Below are positions 26,333 to 35,134 of a stretch of DNA of 45,770 bases, piece by piece; position 1 is the first letter of the stretch, and every line of letters begins with the position of its first letter. The DNA comes from Flavobacterium sp. (GTDB lineage: Bacteria > Bacteroidota > Bacteroidia > Flavobacteriales > Flavobacteriaceae). The translations under genes and the position numbers were made by a program. The notes beneath the pieces were generated by a model, which did no database searches, was not told where the DNA came from, and saw only the letters and a program-made list of their open reading frames with translations. The stretch spans positions 1-45,770 of the forward strand of contig NZ_JAQSDH010000008.1 in NCBI RefSeq assembly GCF_029945805.1. The letters run 5' to 3'.

Positions 26333-26821
26333 TTATTCTAAACCTTTTTCTAATTCTCCTTTTTTATTGGCATCAAGTAGTTTTTTCAATGTGGGTGTAA
26401 TTGCAACTTTGTGTTCCGCTTTTTCAGCAAATGCCACTAGCGATTTAAATCCGTTTAATTGAACTGCTTTCATATCTTCCGCTTTTGTTGGATTTTCTAA
26501 AGTATATTTTGTCATTCCAGCATAAAAAATACCCAAAAAAGATTCGTTCTCTTGAGTTAATTTTGTGATACTCGGAGAGACAATATTAAAGGTGTAATCG
26601 GGAGTTCCTTCCATCCAATTTATTATAAACCGAACTGCTTTGAGTTGAGTGATATCATTTTTATCTATTGGAACCGAAAGTATGTAATTACTGGCTTCCA
26701 ATGCATATTTATCAGCAGCTTTAAAATCTGCATCGGTTTTCATAACAATCTTAGTATAATCTGTTTGTGCAAACGAACAAATACTAGTGAAAACAAAAAG
26801 AATAAAGATATATTTTTTCAT
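26333..26821 (-). CDS. Small secreted protein of unknown function
   Basis: The 162-residue product has a signal peptide, MKKYIFILFVFTSICSFAQ, cut after FAQ. The mature part is soluble and mostly helical (KAADKYALEASNYILSVP, TPTLKKLLDANKKGELE). No lipobox, cysteine pair or catalytic motif is visible. It is likely periplasmic. It follows the helicase gene by 46 bases on the same strand and ends in its own terminator, so cotranscription is possible. I recognise no domain. Confidence 0.75.
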   Translation of the reverse strand: MKKYIFILFVFTSICSFAQTDYTKIVMKTDADFKAADKYALEASNYILSVPIDKNDITQLKAVRFIINWMEGTPDYTFNIVSPSITKLTQENESFLGIFYAGMTKYTLENPTKAEDMKAVQLNGFKSLVAFAEKAEHKVAITPTLKKLLDANKKGELEKGLE

Positions 26822-26867
26822 GATTAGGTTGGTTTTTAATTATTACTTCAATTATACAACTAATTTT

Positions 26868-28289
26868 TCATTCTTCGAAACTTTCATCCTTAAAACCAAT
26901 CAAATACAATTTATCTTTTGCTCGTGTAACAGCTGTGTAAAGCCAACGCAGATAATCCAAGTCAATGCCGTTTGGCAGATAAGGTTGTTCTATAAAAACG
27001 GTATTCCATTGCCCGCCTTGCGATTTGTGACACGTAATAGCATAAGAGAATTTCACCTGAAGCGCATTGAAATATTCATTTTCTTTTACTTTTAAGAACT
27101 TTCGATATTGTGGTTCGCCTTCGAAATCTTTCATCACTTCTTGATACAAACGGTTGCTCTCTTCAAAAGTTAGTGAGGGCGATTCGCTGGTAATGGTATC
27201 TAATAAAAGTACGGTTTCAAATGGTTTCTGTTCAGGATAATCTACCATTCTGATTTTGACTTTCGCAAATTTGAATTCGTATAATTCCTTGAACCCGAAT
27301 ATCTCCAAAACTTCAATAATATCACCATTGGCAATAAATCCAGCTTCATCTGTATCTTTTAACCAAAAATAATTGTTCTTCACCACCATCAAATAATCAC
27401 CAACCGATAAATCGCTTTCTTTATCTAAAATTCGAGTCCGAATCTGCTGATTGTACTGATTCGCTCTTTTATTAGAACGCACAATAAAACATGTATCTTC
27501 AATACTATAATTGCTATAAGCACTCTGAATCGCATCTTGAATATCGAAACCATCCGATAACCGAACAATATCTTTATAGCCTTTTACGTTGAATTTAAAG
27601 GTGTCTAAAAAACTGCTTTTCATTAATTCGCGCAGTTCGGTAGCATTGTATAAAATCCCAGAATGTTCTTCTTGACGCATTACTTCATCCAACTCAATCG
27701 AATAAATTTCTTTGTCGTAATTAATGGCTAATTTTTCGGTATCCAATGCTGGACTTACATCCAATTGCACCGGTGGAAGCTGGGCTGTATCGCCTAACAG
27801 AATCATCTTGCACCCATTTCCGTTATAAACGTAGGAAATCAAATCGTCCAATAATGAACCGTTTTCATAAAGTTTTCCTTCCGTATTCACATCCGAAATC
27901 ATCGAAGATTCATCGACAATAAAAATAGTATTCTTGAATTTATTGGTCTGCATCGTAAATGAAACGCCGCCTGATTTTCCTTTCTTGGGAAAGTAAATTT
28001 TCTTGTGAATCGTAAATGCTGGTTTGTTGGAATAATTCGCAATCACTTTCGCAGCTCTTCCTGTCGGCGCTAGCAAAACATATTTTTTATTAATGTGTTC
28101 TAGATTATTGACAATTGTAGAAATCACAGTAGTTTTTCCGGTTCCGGCGTATCCTTTTAATACAAAAATTTCATTCTGATGCGAATTGGTCAGGAAATCG
28201 GCAATCTTCTGAAAAAAAATATCCTGCTTTACAGTTGGCTGAAACGGAAACTGTCTTTGTAACACACTGTAAAACTGGCTGGAATTCAT
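26868..28289 (-). CDS. RecD-like superfamily 1 DNA helicase
   Basis: The 473-residue ATPase has Walker A GYAGTGKTT (46-54), the motif LLAPTGRAAKVI, Walker B IFIVDESSMI, LLGDTAQLPPV, and the C-terminal UvrD/RecD2-like block YAITCHKSQGGQWNTVF with LYTAVTRAK. This is the arrangement of stand-alone RecD2-type or AAA_30 helicases, which unwind DNA 5' to 3'. It lacks the long N-terminal extension of RecD2, so it is the short flavobacterial form. Its promoter draws its -33 TTG from an ATTGnn array. The biological role is not known. Confidence 0.92.
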   Translation of the reverse strand: MNSSQFYSVLQRQFPFQPTVKQDIFFQKIADFLTNSHQNEIFVLKGYAGTGKTTVISTIVNNLEHINKKYVLLAPTGRAAKVIANYSNKPAFTIHKKIYFPKKGKSGGVSFTMQTNKFKNTIFIVDESSMISDVNTEGKLYENGSLLDDLISYVYNGNGCKMILLGDTAQLPPVQLDVSPALDTEKLAINYDKEIYSIELDEVMRQEEHSGILYNATELRELMKSSFLDTFKFNVKGYKDIVRLSDGFDIQDAIQSAYSNYSIEDTCFIVRSNKRANQYNQQIRTRILDKESDLSVGDYLMVVKNNYFWLKDTDEAGFIANGDIIEVLEIFGFKELYEFKFAKVKIRMVDYPEQKPFETVLLLDTITSESPSLTFEESNRLYQEVMKDFEGEPQYRKFLKVKENEYFNALQVKFSYAITCHKSQGGQWNTVFIEQPYLPNGIDLDYLRWLYTAVTRAKDKLYLIGFKDESFEE

Positions 28290-28315
28290 TTGGATTCATG
28301 CTGAAAAATGGAATT

Positions 28316-28345
28316 CAAATATAAAGGTTTCAATGGCAATGGCAA
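28316..28345 (-). promoter_or_regulatory. Helicase promoter embedded in an ATTGnn array
   Basis: Minus strand TTG (28345-28343), 19 bases, then TATATTTG (28323-28316). The TTG and the first half of the spacer are units of the left repeat arm. The leader is about 20 bases. Confidence 0.75.
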
Positions 28346-28517
28346 TGTCAATTCCAATAAACAATTAAGATTTTCGGTTTTATTAATGAATTTTAAAATT
28401 GCTATTGATTTTTGAAGTTGATTTTTGCTATTGATTTTTGCTATTGTCATTGCCATTGATTTTTGCTATTGACATTGCCCTTGATTTTTGCTATTGATTT
28501 TTGCCATTGATATTGCC
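28331..28517. repeat. Inverted ATTGnn hexamer / ATTGATTTTTGnn minisatellite array
   Basis: The left arm (28331-28360) is five CAATnn hexamers in a row. The right arm (28398-28517) runs the other way and mixes ATTGnn hexamers with the 13-mer ATTGATTTTTGnn. In order: hexamer, four 13-mer-type units with small changes, two hexamers and a 13-mer, two hexamers, two 13-mers, two hexamers. Each arm points outward into a divergent promoter. The intergenic region (28290-28561) is otherwise empty of genes. Confidence 0.85.
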
Positions 28518-28536
28518 ATTCCTTTTCGTAAGTTTG
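28507..28536 (+). promoter_or_regulatory. Promoter of DUF3822-rsmD at the end of the array
   Basis: TTG (28507-28509), 19 bases, then TAAGTTTG (28529-28536). The TTG belongs to the next-to-last hexamer units of the right arm. Confidence 0.75.
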
Positions 28537-28561
28537 CCGTTCCTATAGATAATGGACAACT

Positions 28562-29374
28562 ATGTGGCAAAATACAAGTGTTATTGATAAAATGTACCAA
28601 AAACTGGCCATTCAGGTTTCGCTGAACGGCTTGTCGTTTGCTACGTTTGACACGTTGACCAACAAGCCACAAATGTTGAAGAAAATCGATTTGGGTAGTT
28701 TTAATCTTACTACCAAAATTGAAGATTTGTTTGCCGAAGCGTTTCAGAATCATCCGGAACTTAAAGCAGATTATGACGAAGTTATCGTTATTCACAACAA
28801 TAATCTTTCGACTTTTGTGCCAACTGCTTTGTTTGACGAAGAATATTTAGGCAGTTATTTGCAATTCAATACCAAGGTTTTTGAAACCGATTTCTTTGCG
28901 TATGACGAATTGGGGAACTATGAAATGAACAACGTTTACATTCCGTATGTGAATATGAACAATTATTTTATTGACCAATTTGGCAGTTTTGATTACAAAC
29001 ACGCGAATACTATTTTAGTCAATAAGCTTTTGGATTTCTCTAAAAACAATGAAGAACGCAAGATGTTTGTCCACGTAAGTGCTAGCCATTTTGAAATCGT
29101 AATCATCCAAAATCAGAAATTGCAGCTTTACAATACGTTTGAATACAAAACCCCTGAAGATTTTATTTACTATATTTTATTCACTGCAGAACAATTGCAA
29201 TTGAATCCTGAAAATTTTAAACTCGAACTTTTAGGAAAAATTTCAGAAGGCGATGCACTTTATGATATGGCTTTTAAATATGTACGCAACACAAATTTGT
29301 TTGACGTAAGTTTTATGTTTGGTCCGATAACCGAATCTGAAAAACGCGAACATTTTATCTTATTACACTCATGA
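28562..29374 (+). CDS. DUF3822 family protein
   Basis: The 270-residue protein is a Bacteroidota-specific family with an ASKHA/actin-like look. It has the run KLAIQVSLNGLSFATFDTLTN at the N-terminus, YIPYVNMNNYFIDQFG in the middle, and a second half with MFVHVSASHFEIVIIQ. Its function is unknown. It overlaps rsmD by 4 bases (ATGA), the usual pairing in Flavobacteriia, so it may be tied to ribosome assembly or cell-envelope coupling by context only. The ATG at 28562 fits a leader of about 20 bases from the promoter; a second Met at residue 11 is a possible start. Confidence 0.85.
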   Translation: MWQNTSVIDKMYQKLAIQVSLNGLSFATFDTLTNKPQMLKKIDLGSFNLTTKIEDLFAEAFQNHPELKADYDEVIVIHNNNLSTFVPTALFDEEYLGSYLQFNTKVFETDFFAYDELGNYEMNNVYIPYVNMNNYFIDQFGSFDYKHANTILVNKLLDFSKNNEERKMFVHVSASHFEIVIIQNQKLQLYNTFEYKTPEDFIYYILFTAEQLQLNPENFKLELLGKISEGDALYDMAFKYVRNTNLFDVSFMFGPITESEKREHFILLHS

Positions 29375-29961
29375 GAATCGTTTCCGGAAAATATAAAGGT
29401 CGAAGAATTCAGCCACCAAAGAATCTTCCTGTTCGTCCAACAACCGACATGAGCAAGGAAGCGTTGTTCAATGTTTTGAATAATCATTTCAACTTTACCA
29501 ATTTAAAAATTCTAGAGCTTTTTGCTGGAACCGGAAGCATTAGCTACGAATTTGCTTCGCGCGGATGTACTCCAATTTTATGCGTTGATGGCGATATGGG
29601 TTGTGTAAATTTCATCAAGAAAACAGCTAAAGAATTTGATTTTGACATTACAGCTATCAAAAGCGACGTATTCAAATTTCTCGAAAAACATTCTGGGAAT
29701 TATGACATTATTTTTGCGGATCCGCCTTACGGAATGACTCAAAATGAATTCGAGAAAATCGTTGAACTTATCTTCGAAAAAGAAGTATTGAATGAAGATG
29801 GAATGCTCGTTGTAGAACATTCGAAATACACCAAATTGCAAGCGATGCCCAATTATTCATTCCAGAAAAATTACGGTGGTTCGGTTTTTACGTTCTTCGA
29901 ATTTGAATCTGATGCAACTGATGCTGAAGATAACGACGAAGACAATTCTGAAGAAGAATAG
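29371..29961 (+). CDS. rsmD: 16S rRNA (guanine-966 N2) methyltransferase
   Basis: The 196-residue enzyme methylates G966 of 16S rRNA in the small subunit. The N-terminal RIVSGKYKGRRIQPP and PVRPTTDMSKEALFNVL blocks are diagnostic. LELFAGTGSISYEFASRG is the SAM-binding loop and ADPPYGM is the catalytic D/NPPY motif. A Glu/Asp-rich tail of about 15 residues, commoner in Bacteroidota, follows the core. It is translationally coupled to DUF3822. Confidence 0.95.
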   Translation: MRIVSGKYKGRRIQPPKNLPVRPTTDMSKEALFNVLNNHFNFTNLKILELFAGTGSISYEFASRGCTPILCVDGDMGCVNFIKKTAKEFDFDITAIKSDVFKFLEKHSGNYDIIFADPPYGMTQNEFEKIVELIFEKEVLNEDGMLVVEHSKYTKLQAMPNYSFQKNYGGSVFTFFEFESDATDAEDNDEDNSEEE

Positions 29962-29963
29962 CA

Positions 29964-32057
29964 TTATTTTATTCGGCCCGAATTTTCATCCACGCTTTTC
30001 TCTATAAATACTGACTTAATTTTACCAAAAGTATATTTCACAGAAAATGCTATCGAACGAGAATCAGAATAATAAATTCCTCTTGAAGAAATAGTATTGA
30101 TGATGAAAGTTTCCTTATACTTTATTTTTCTGAAAATATCATTCCAGCCAATGCTACAACTAAGTTGTTTGAAAAAAGTTTTAGAAACTGCGGCATCAAA
30201 AGTAAACAATCCGCTTCGTTCAAAAATTCCGAGTTTCTGCGTGGTGTAACCCCAACCTGTTACCGAGAATTCAAGTTCCTTTTTAAGCTTAAAAATATGA
30301 TTCGAATAAAAATATACCGATGGCTTTGAGGTATTCACTACTGCCGATTTATCTTCAATTTTGGTTTGCCCAATATTAAGCACATTGGTTGTTGACCAGA
30401 ATTTGTACTTAAATGGAACCGTAAGTTCAATCGCCATATCGGATTGTTTATCGAAATTAGTCGTATTGAAAGTCAACAAATTTTGGGAGTCGTCATAAGA
30501 TGCTCCTGAATATACTGGATTGGTGCTTTTATAACGAATCAATCGAAGCGAAAGTTCTTTGTGTTGGTAAGTCAACGAAAGTTCATTTGAAATCGTTGGA
30601 TCCAGATTAATATTATTCGACCAAACAAAATACGGATTGATATATACACTAACCTGACTTGTTGACGAAAAGTTAGGCCGCATAATACTTTTTGCGTAAT
30701 TCACGCTAATGATGTTTGAACTATCAATAACCAGTTCCAACTGTGCTTTCGGGAACAGATTAATGTAATTTTTATCTATAGACAAAGTGCTTTCCGAATC
30801 GTATTTGCCTTTTACGATTGTATTTTCGGCACGCAAACCGGCTGAGTAATTCAGTTTGTTATAAGTGCCTGAAAATTGTGAATATGCCGCAAGATTTTGT
30901 TCTTTATAAGTATAGTTCGAATTAGTACTCGTTGGTGGATTGAAATTTTCTACTTTAAAATCAGTTCTGGCATTCGCTTCCAAATACAAAGCGCCAACTT
31001 CCAATTTCATTTCATTTTTAAATTTCTTCTCCAAATCGATTCTTCCTGAAAAAACATTCACACCAAAATCCTGATCTCGAAATTGCGACAAAACAGAACC
31101 TGTTTCATTATAATCATTACTAATTACACTGGCAATTTGCTGATTATAGTTGGAATACTGAAAACCCGAAAACAAAACGGTATTGATGCTTTTAATCTTG
31201 TGATTGTAATTCAAAAAACCACTGATAAAGTTTCGGGATTCGCCATTTCTATTCAAAGTATTGATGTCGTTTACATCAGTTCCGTCTTCATTATGGGTTT
31301 TCGTTACTATGTCAAAGTTATCTTTCTGACTTCTTGCGCTTAGGTTTGCTGAGAAATAATCGTCTTCAGTAATCTTATAAAAAATGCCGCCGCCATACAA
31401 AAATTGAGGCCTATCCGTAACAGCTGTAACCAAATAGTTCGACTTAATATCATAATCCGGTATGACAAAATTATTGCCGTTCTTTTCCCAAACTTTAATC
31501 TGATTGTAACTAAAATTGGCTTTAAACTCGAACTTTCCCGTTTTAAAACTCGAATTGATTCCAGCATAATTATTAAAATACTTCTTAAAAATAGCATTCT
31601 CAGAAACTGATACTTTATAGCCTTCTTTTTTACTGAACTTCCTTGTGATTAAGATAACTGCCCGACCATCCGCTTCATATTTTGCTGAAGGATTATTGAT
31701 GATTTCGATGGTTTTAATATCAGCGACATCCAAAGTATTCAAATCGTTCAAGCTTACTTTTTGATTATCGATATACAATAATGGCCTTCCTTTTCCAATA
31801 ATCGAAATACTTTCTTTATCTGGACTTATCTGAATTTTGGGCAACTTCGACAACAATTCAATCGTATTCGGTTGCGAGCTGTAGATAGAATTGGCGACAT
31901 CCACTTTAAGGTTTCCGTTTTTATTGGTAATTGCTTTGGTTTCACTTTCGATGACAACAGTTTCGAGTTCTTCGGGTTTTTCTTTTTTGGTTTCTTGAGA
32001 AAAAGCAAACTGGACAATAAGTAAGGCTACTAAAAGAATAAGTTTCTGCATTTTCAT
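29964..32057 (-). CDS. TonB-dependent-receptor-like outer-membrane beta-barrel protein
   Basis: The product is about 697 residues from the ATG at 32057 (MKMQKLILLVALLIVQFAFSQ), with a signal peptide cut after FSQ. A plug-like domain follows (LLSKLPKIQISPDKESISI, ADIKTIEIINNPSAKYEADG, residues ~60-145). The rest is a beta-barrel of many aromatic-ended strands. It lacks the long carboxypeptidase-like N-terminal repeat of SusC proteins and resembles the outer-membrane beta-barrel family that is often paired with two-component systems. The substrate is unknown. It is divergent from a histidine kinase/response regulator pair, so it is probably their target. Confidence 0.88.
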   Translation of the reverse strand: MKMQKLILLVALLIVQFAFSQETKKEKPEELETVVIESETKAITNKNGNLKVDVANSIYSSQPNTIELLSKLPKIQISPDKESISIIGKGRPLLYIDNQKVSLNDLNTLDVADIKTIEIINNPSAKYEADGRAVILITRKFSKKEGYKVSVSENAIFKKYFNNYAGINSSFKTGKFEFKANFSYNQIKVWEKNGNNFVIPDYDIKSNYLVTAVTDRPQFLYGGGIFYKITEDDYFSANLSARSQKDNFDIVTKTHNEDGTDVNDINTLNRNGESRNFISGFLNYNHKIKSINTVLFSGFQYSNYNQQIASVISNDYNETGSVLSQFRDQDFGVNVFSGRIDLEKKFKNEMKLEVGALYLEANARTDFKVENFNPPTSTNSNYTYKEQNLAAYSQFSGTYNKLNYSAGLRAENTIVKGKYDSESTLSIDKNYINLFPKAQLELVIDSSNIISVNYAKSIMRPNFSSTSQVSVYINPYFVWSNNINLDPTISNELSLTYQHKELSLRLIRYKSTNPVYSGASYDDSQNLLTFNTTNFDKQSDMAIELTVPFKYKFWSTTNVLNIGQTKIEDKSAVVNTSKPSVYFYSNHIFKLKKELEFSVTGWGYTTQKLGIFERSGLFTFDAAVSKTFFKQLSCSIGWNDIFRKIKYKETFIINTISSRGIYYSDSRSIAFSVKYTFGKIKSVFIEKSVDENSGRIK

Positions 32058-32155
32058 GGATTTTAATTCGACACAAAAATGTTTCAATTCTAGGTTTCCG
32101 AAAGTTAATTGGAGGTTAATGCTGCGTTAAAAGTTTTATTTTGACATAAATGCTC

Positions 32156-32163
32156 TATTTTTG
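32156..32163 (+). promoter_or_regulatory. -7 box of the two-component operon
   Basis: TATTTTTG fits TAnnTTTG. It overlaps an in-frame TTG at 32161, so that codon is not the start. The ATG at 32173 would leave a leader of only a few bases, possibly leaderless. No good -33 TTG is 19-22 bases above, so activation may be needed. Confidence 0.55.
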
Positions 32164-32172
32164 AACCTTATT

Positions 32173-33528
32173 ATGAAACAGAAAATAAATCTATTAATCG
32201 GCTTTTCCACATTGGTTTTACTGATGCTGATTGCTATTCAGATTTATTTGGTCAAAACGACTTACGATTATAAAGTCGAGCAATTCCACAGCGAAGTCAA
32301 AGACAAAATCGGAACCATTACTAATAATTACACCGAATTAGATTCGAGTATCTTTTGTAAAAAAGATATTTTGTATAAAGGTTTATTAGAAAAATTCATC
32401 AATGACGAAGACTATCGAAATCAGATCAAAGAAGATTTAAGATCGAATCAATACCGAAATGCTTTGACGTTGCGTTTGCAGCAAAAACTAAAACGTGCTT
32501 TTCCGAAAAACGAGGTAAATTTCACTGTAATTACTACAAAATTCGTTGTCTATAATGTGGCAAAAACAGATACTCTTTTTTCCGAAAAACCATCAATTGA
32601 AAATGCTATTTATGGAAATCTGACTTCATTAGACAATGCGTTTCAGGTTAGAAGTTATGTCGGAACCACGAGCGGATTTCAAAATTCAGATTACAAATTA
32701 CTAACCGAAGACACTTTATATGTTTCGGTTGCCGACTGGGAACAAATTATTCTCGGCCGAATGGCAATCTTGCTAATCTTGTCTATAGTTTCGATGGTAA
32801 TTTTGATATCACTTTTCGTTATCGCCATCAAAGCCTTAATCCAACAGAAAAAAGTAAGTGATGTCAAAACCGATTTCATCAACAACATTACGCACGAATT
32901 GAAAACGCCTTTGACCACTTTATCAGTTTCAACAAAACTGCTGGAACGTAAGGAAGTAAAAGATAATGAGGTTGTTTTTAATTCGATTTTGGATACGGTT
33001 AATCGACAAAATGCACGCTTGCAAAATATCATCGACCAAGTAGTGTACAATTCTTTAGGTTATGACGAAATCCAACTCCAAAAAGAAACCATAAAAACGA
33101 ACGCTTTACTAAAAACGATTATAGCCGATTTCAATTTGGCCTATCCAAAAGTTCCGATACAAACACAATTTACAACGGATGAAACTAATTTGTCATTGGA
33201 TAAATTTCATTTGACAACAGCGTTAAATAATGTTCTAGAAAATGCTGTGAAATATGGCTGTCAAAATATAACCATCGTTACATCGCATGTAAATAATGAA
33301 TTTCACATCAGTATTCAGGACGATGGAATCGGAATTCCGAAAAACAAACACTCATTGCTTTTTGAAAAATTCTATCGCGTGGAACAAGGAAATATTCACA
33401 ACACCAAAGGACTTGGTCTTGGATTGTATTATGTAGATCAGATTATCAAAGCGCATCAAGGTTCGATACAAGTTGTTAGTGAAATGGGCAAAGGTGCTTC
33501 TTTTGTAATTCGCATTCCATCCGTTTAA
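32173..33528 (+). CDS. Sensor histidine kinase
   Basis: The 451-residue protein has one membrane helix at 6-27, a periplasmic sensor part (about 30-195) and a second helix (197-220). The HisKA domain has H241 in NNITHELKTPLTTLS, followed by the N box LENAVKYG, the G1 box DDGIGIP and the G2 box GLGLGLYYV of the ATPase domain. It has no HAMP or PAS domain that I can see. It phosphorylates the response regulator encoded 3 bases further on. The sensor domain does not match a named fold. The divergent outer-membrane barrel is its likely output. Confidence 0.93.
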   Translation: MKQKINLLIGFSTLVLLMLIAIQIYLVKTTYDYKVEQFHSEVKDKIGTITNNYTELDSSIFCKKDILYKGLLEKFINDEDYRNQIKEDLRSNQYRNALTLRLQQKLKRAFPKNEVNFTVITTKFVVYNVAKTDTLFSEKPSIENAIYGNLTSLDNAFQVRSYVGTTSGFQNSDYKLLTEDTLYVSVADWEQIILGRMAILLILSIVSMVILISLFVIAIKALIQQKKVSDVKTDFINNITHELKTPLTTLSVSTKLLERKEVKDNEVVFNSILDTVNRQNARLQNIIDQVVYNSLGYDEIQLQKETIKTNALLKTIIADFNLAYPKVPIQTQFTTDETNLSLDKFHLTTALNNVLENAVKYGCQNITIVTSHVNNEFHISIQDDGIGIPKNKHSLLFEKFYRVEQGNIHNTKGLGLGLYYVDQIIKAHQGSIQVVSEMGKGASFVIRIPSV

Positions 33529-33531
33529 ATT

Positions 33532-34218
33532 ATGAAAAAGATTCTTTTAGCCGAAGACGATATCGATTTTGCCAACATTCTAAAGCACTATCTTGAAATA
33601 CACAATTTTGAAGTACATTGGACTAAAGATGGTGAAGAAGCATGGCAAGCATTCCGTTCTCAAACTTTTGATATTTGTGTTTTTGATGTGATGATGCCAA
33701 AAATTGACGGATTCACATTAGCCGAAAAATGCATCCATCACAATCCCGAAATTCCGTTTCTATTTTTAACTGCAAGAAGTCAAAACGAAGACAAAATCAA
33801 AGGATTGAAACTCGGTGCTGACGATTATATAATTAAACCGTTTGAAGTCGATGAATTGATTTTACGTCTGACGAACATCTTAAAGAGAACATCTAAAGCG
33901 CCTATACCGAAATCCAATTCAAAAGAAATACAGATTGGAAATTATGTTTTTCACACTTACCGATTGGAATTAAAACGTGGAGACAAAATTCAGCAACTAA
34001 CCGAAAAAGACGCTGCCTTATTGACATTCTTATGTAATAATAAAAATCAAGTACTAAAACGCGATGAAATATTACAAGCCGTGTGGAAAACCGACGACTA
34101 TTTTTCAGGTCGAAGTATGGATGTGTATATCAGTAAGCTCCGAAAATATTTCGCAGATGACGTTTCTATTTCTATTGAAAGTGTTCGAAATATTGGTCTC
34201 GAATTTAAAGTCAAATAA
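33532..34218 (+). CDS. OmpR-family response regulator
   Basis: The 228-residue protein has a receiver domain with the acid pocket E8-D9-D10, phospho-acceptor D52 in FDVMMPKIDG, and K102 in IIKPF. A winged-helix DNA-binding domain follows with QLTEKDAALLTFLCNN and MDVYISKLRKYF. It forms an operon with the kinase 3 bases upstream. Its DNA target is unknown. It ends 20 bases before the tail of the RNase P RNA gene on the other strand. Confidence 0.94.
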   Translation: MKKILLAEDDIDFANILKHYLEIHNFEVHWTKDGEEAWQAFRSQTFDICVFDVMMPKIDGFTLAEKCIHHNPEIPFLFLTARSQNEDKIKGLKLGADDYIIKPFEVDELILRLTNILKRTSKAPIPKSNSKEIQIGNYVFHTYRLELKRGDKIQQLTEKDAALLTFLCNNKNQVLKRDEILQAVWKTDDYFSGRSMDVYISKLRKYFADDVSISIESVRNIGLEFKVK

Positions 34219-34238
34219 ACTTTAATAGTTTAAAAAAA

Positions 34239-34534
34239 GCAGACCTATAAGCCGGATTCTGTATTCATCGAAATGAACCCTTATCATTTATCTAGGCCAA
34301 CAATTACTCATTGGCTCGAGCTTCCTACCCTTCGACAACGGACGAGTCGCCCTTAAATGCCGATATACTTGGAATTTCACCGCATAGAGTTTACCTGGTT
34401 TCACTACAGCATTACCTGTACCTGCTTTCTGTTGCACTTGTCCTCGCCTTTCAACGGTTGGGTATTACCCAATATGCTACTCTTTGGTGTCCGGACTTTC
34501 CTCCCCGATTGCTCAGGACGATAAGGCGGTCTGC
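34239..34534 (-). ncRNA. rnpB: RNase P RNA (class A)
   Basis: The minus strand shows the invariant GAGGAAAGTCCGGACACC block. It also has the closing P1 helix, GCAGACC at 34534-34528 pairing with GGTCTGC at 34245-34239. The AGAATCCGGCTTAT segment that pairs near the 3' end is present. A run of seven T follows (34238-34232). The ~296-base length fits Bacteroidota. Its -7 box lies just upstream at 34546-34539. The RNA is the ribozyme that trims tRNA leaders. Confidence 0.95.
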
Positions 34535-34538
34535 GGTG

Positions 34539-34546
34539 CAAACTTA
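34539..34546 (-). promoter_or_regulatory. rnpB: -7 box of rnpB
   Basis: TAAGTTTG on the minus strand, ending 5 bases before the first paired base of helix P1. The -33 element is not well matched. Confidence 0.65.
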
Positions 34547-34644
34547 CAATAAAATACCGTGAAGCCCATAATTTTATAACAAGCTAGCGGTTATTTAATT
34601 ATTTTTAATCGATGAATCTGAGACAAAAAGCTTATTTTTAAAGT

Positions 34645-34950
34645 ATGGAAAATCGATATCATTACGCCTCCGTTTCAGTAGCGCTGGAAGAACTCAAAAC
34701 TGTTGGTTTCACGGTTGATTATAATCTTCAAGAAGAAGCCATCATGGATTATCCTGATCGCTATGAAATTGTGCACATTTACCGCTATGAGGGCAATTCC
34801 AACCCCGATGATGAAGCAGTTGTTTATGGGATAGAATCAAATACCGGAGAAAAAGGAGTTTTCGTTGCTGGCTTTTCTGCCAACTCAGAAAGTGACGCCG
34901 CACGAGTTTTAAGAGAGATAAGCATTAAAGGGAAAAATAAACAACAATAG
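34645..34950 (+). CDS. Small conserved protein of unknown function
   Basis: The 101-residue protein has an alpha/beta pattern: [48 protein letters not shown] and [23 protein letters not shown]. Relatives in Flavobacteriia are sometimes labelled phosphoribosylpyrophosphate synthetase, which the size and motifs do not support. The YRYEGxSxPxDEAVVY core is strongly conserved. No signal or membrane segment is seen. Its stop codon falls inside the first CAATAG unit of the repeat array at 34945. Confidence 0.7.
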   Translation: MENRYHYASVSVALEELKTVGFTVDYNLQEEAIMDYPDRYEIVHIYRYEGNSNPDDEAVVYGIESNTGEKGVFVAGFSANSESDAARVLREISIKGKNKQQ

Positions 34951-35098
34951 CAATCAAAATAACAATAGCAATAAAAATAAGAATCCGTAAAATTGTCATT
35001 GATTTTTGAAATTGATATTGATTTTTGAAATTGATATTGTTTTTTGAAACTGATATTGTTTTTTGCTATTGAAATTGTTTTTTGACATTGCCATTGTC
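34945..35098. repeat. Inverted ATTGnn array with a 19-bp minisatellite upstream of dnaX
   Basis: The left arm (34945-34980) is two copies of CAATAG plus a 12-mer like CAATCAAAATAA. The right arm (34992-35098) is built of a 19-base unit, ATTGnn followed by ATTGWTTTTTGnn, in about five tandem copies, then two lone ATTGnn hexamers. It shares its unit types with the array at 28331-28517. Between the arms lie 11 unrelated bases. The right arm ends at the dnaX promoter. Confidence 0.85.
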
Positions 35099-35117
35099 AT
35101 CGAAAATTCTATATTTG
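35088..35117 (+). promoter_or_regulatory. dnaX: dnaX promoter built on the array end
   Basis: TTG (35088-35090), 19 bases, then TATATTTG (35110-35117), both perfect. The TTG is in the last 19-base unit and the spacer begins with the final CCATTG repeat. The ATG is 17 bases below the -7 box. Confidence 0.8.
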
Positions 35118-35134
35118 TACTCCAATAAAAAGCT

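Noticed and set aside
28331..28517. CRISPR-like array
   Set aside because: Units are 6 and 13 bases with no unique spacers and no cas genes nearby; it is a minisatellite-type array.
28466..28795. 109-codon minus-strand frame crossing the repeat array
   Set aside because: It is antisense to DUF3822 and its start falls inside that gene; the other half is repeat sequence.
34311..34562. 83-codon plus-strand frame
   Set aside because: It lies opposite the conserved RNase P RNA and depends on that RNA's structure-bound sequence.
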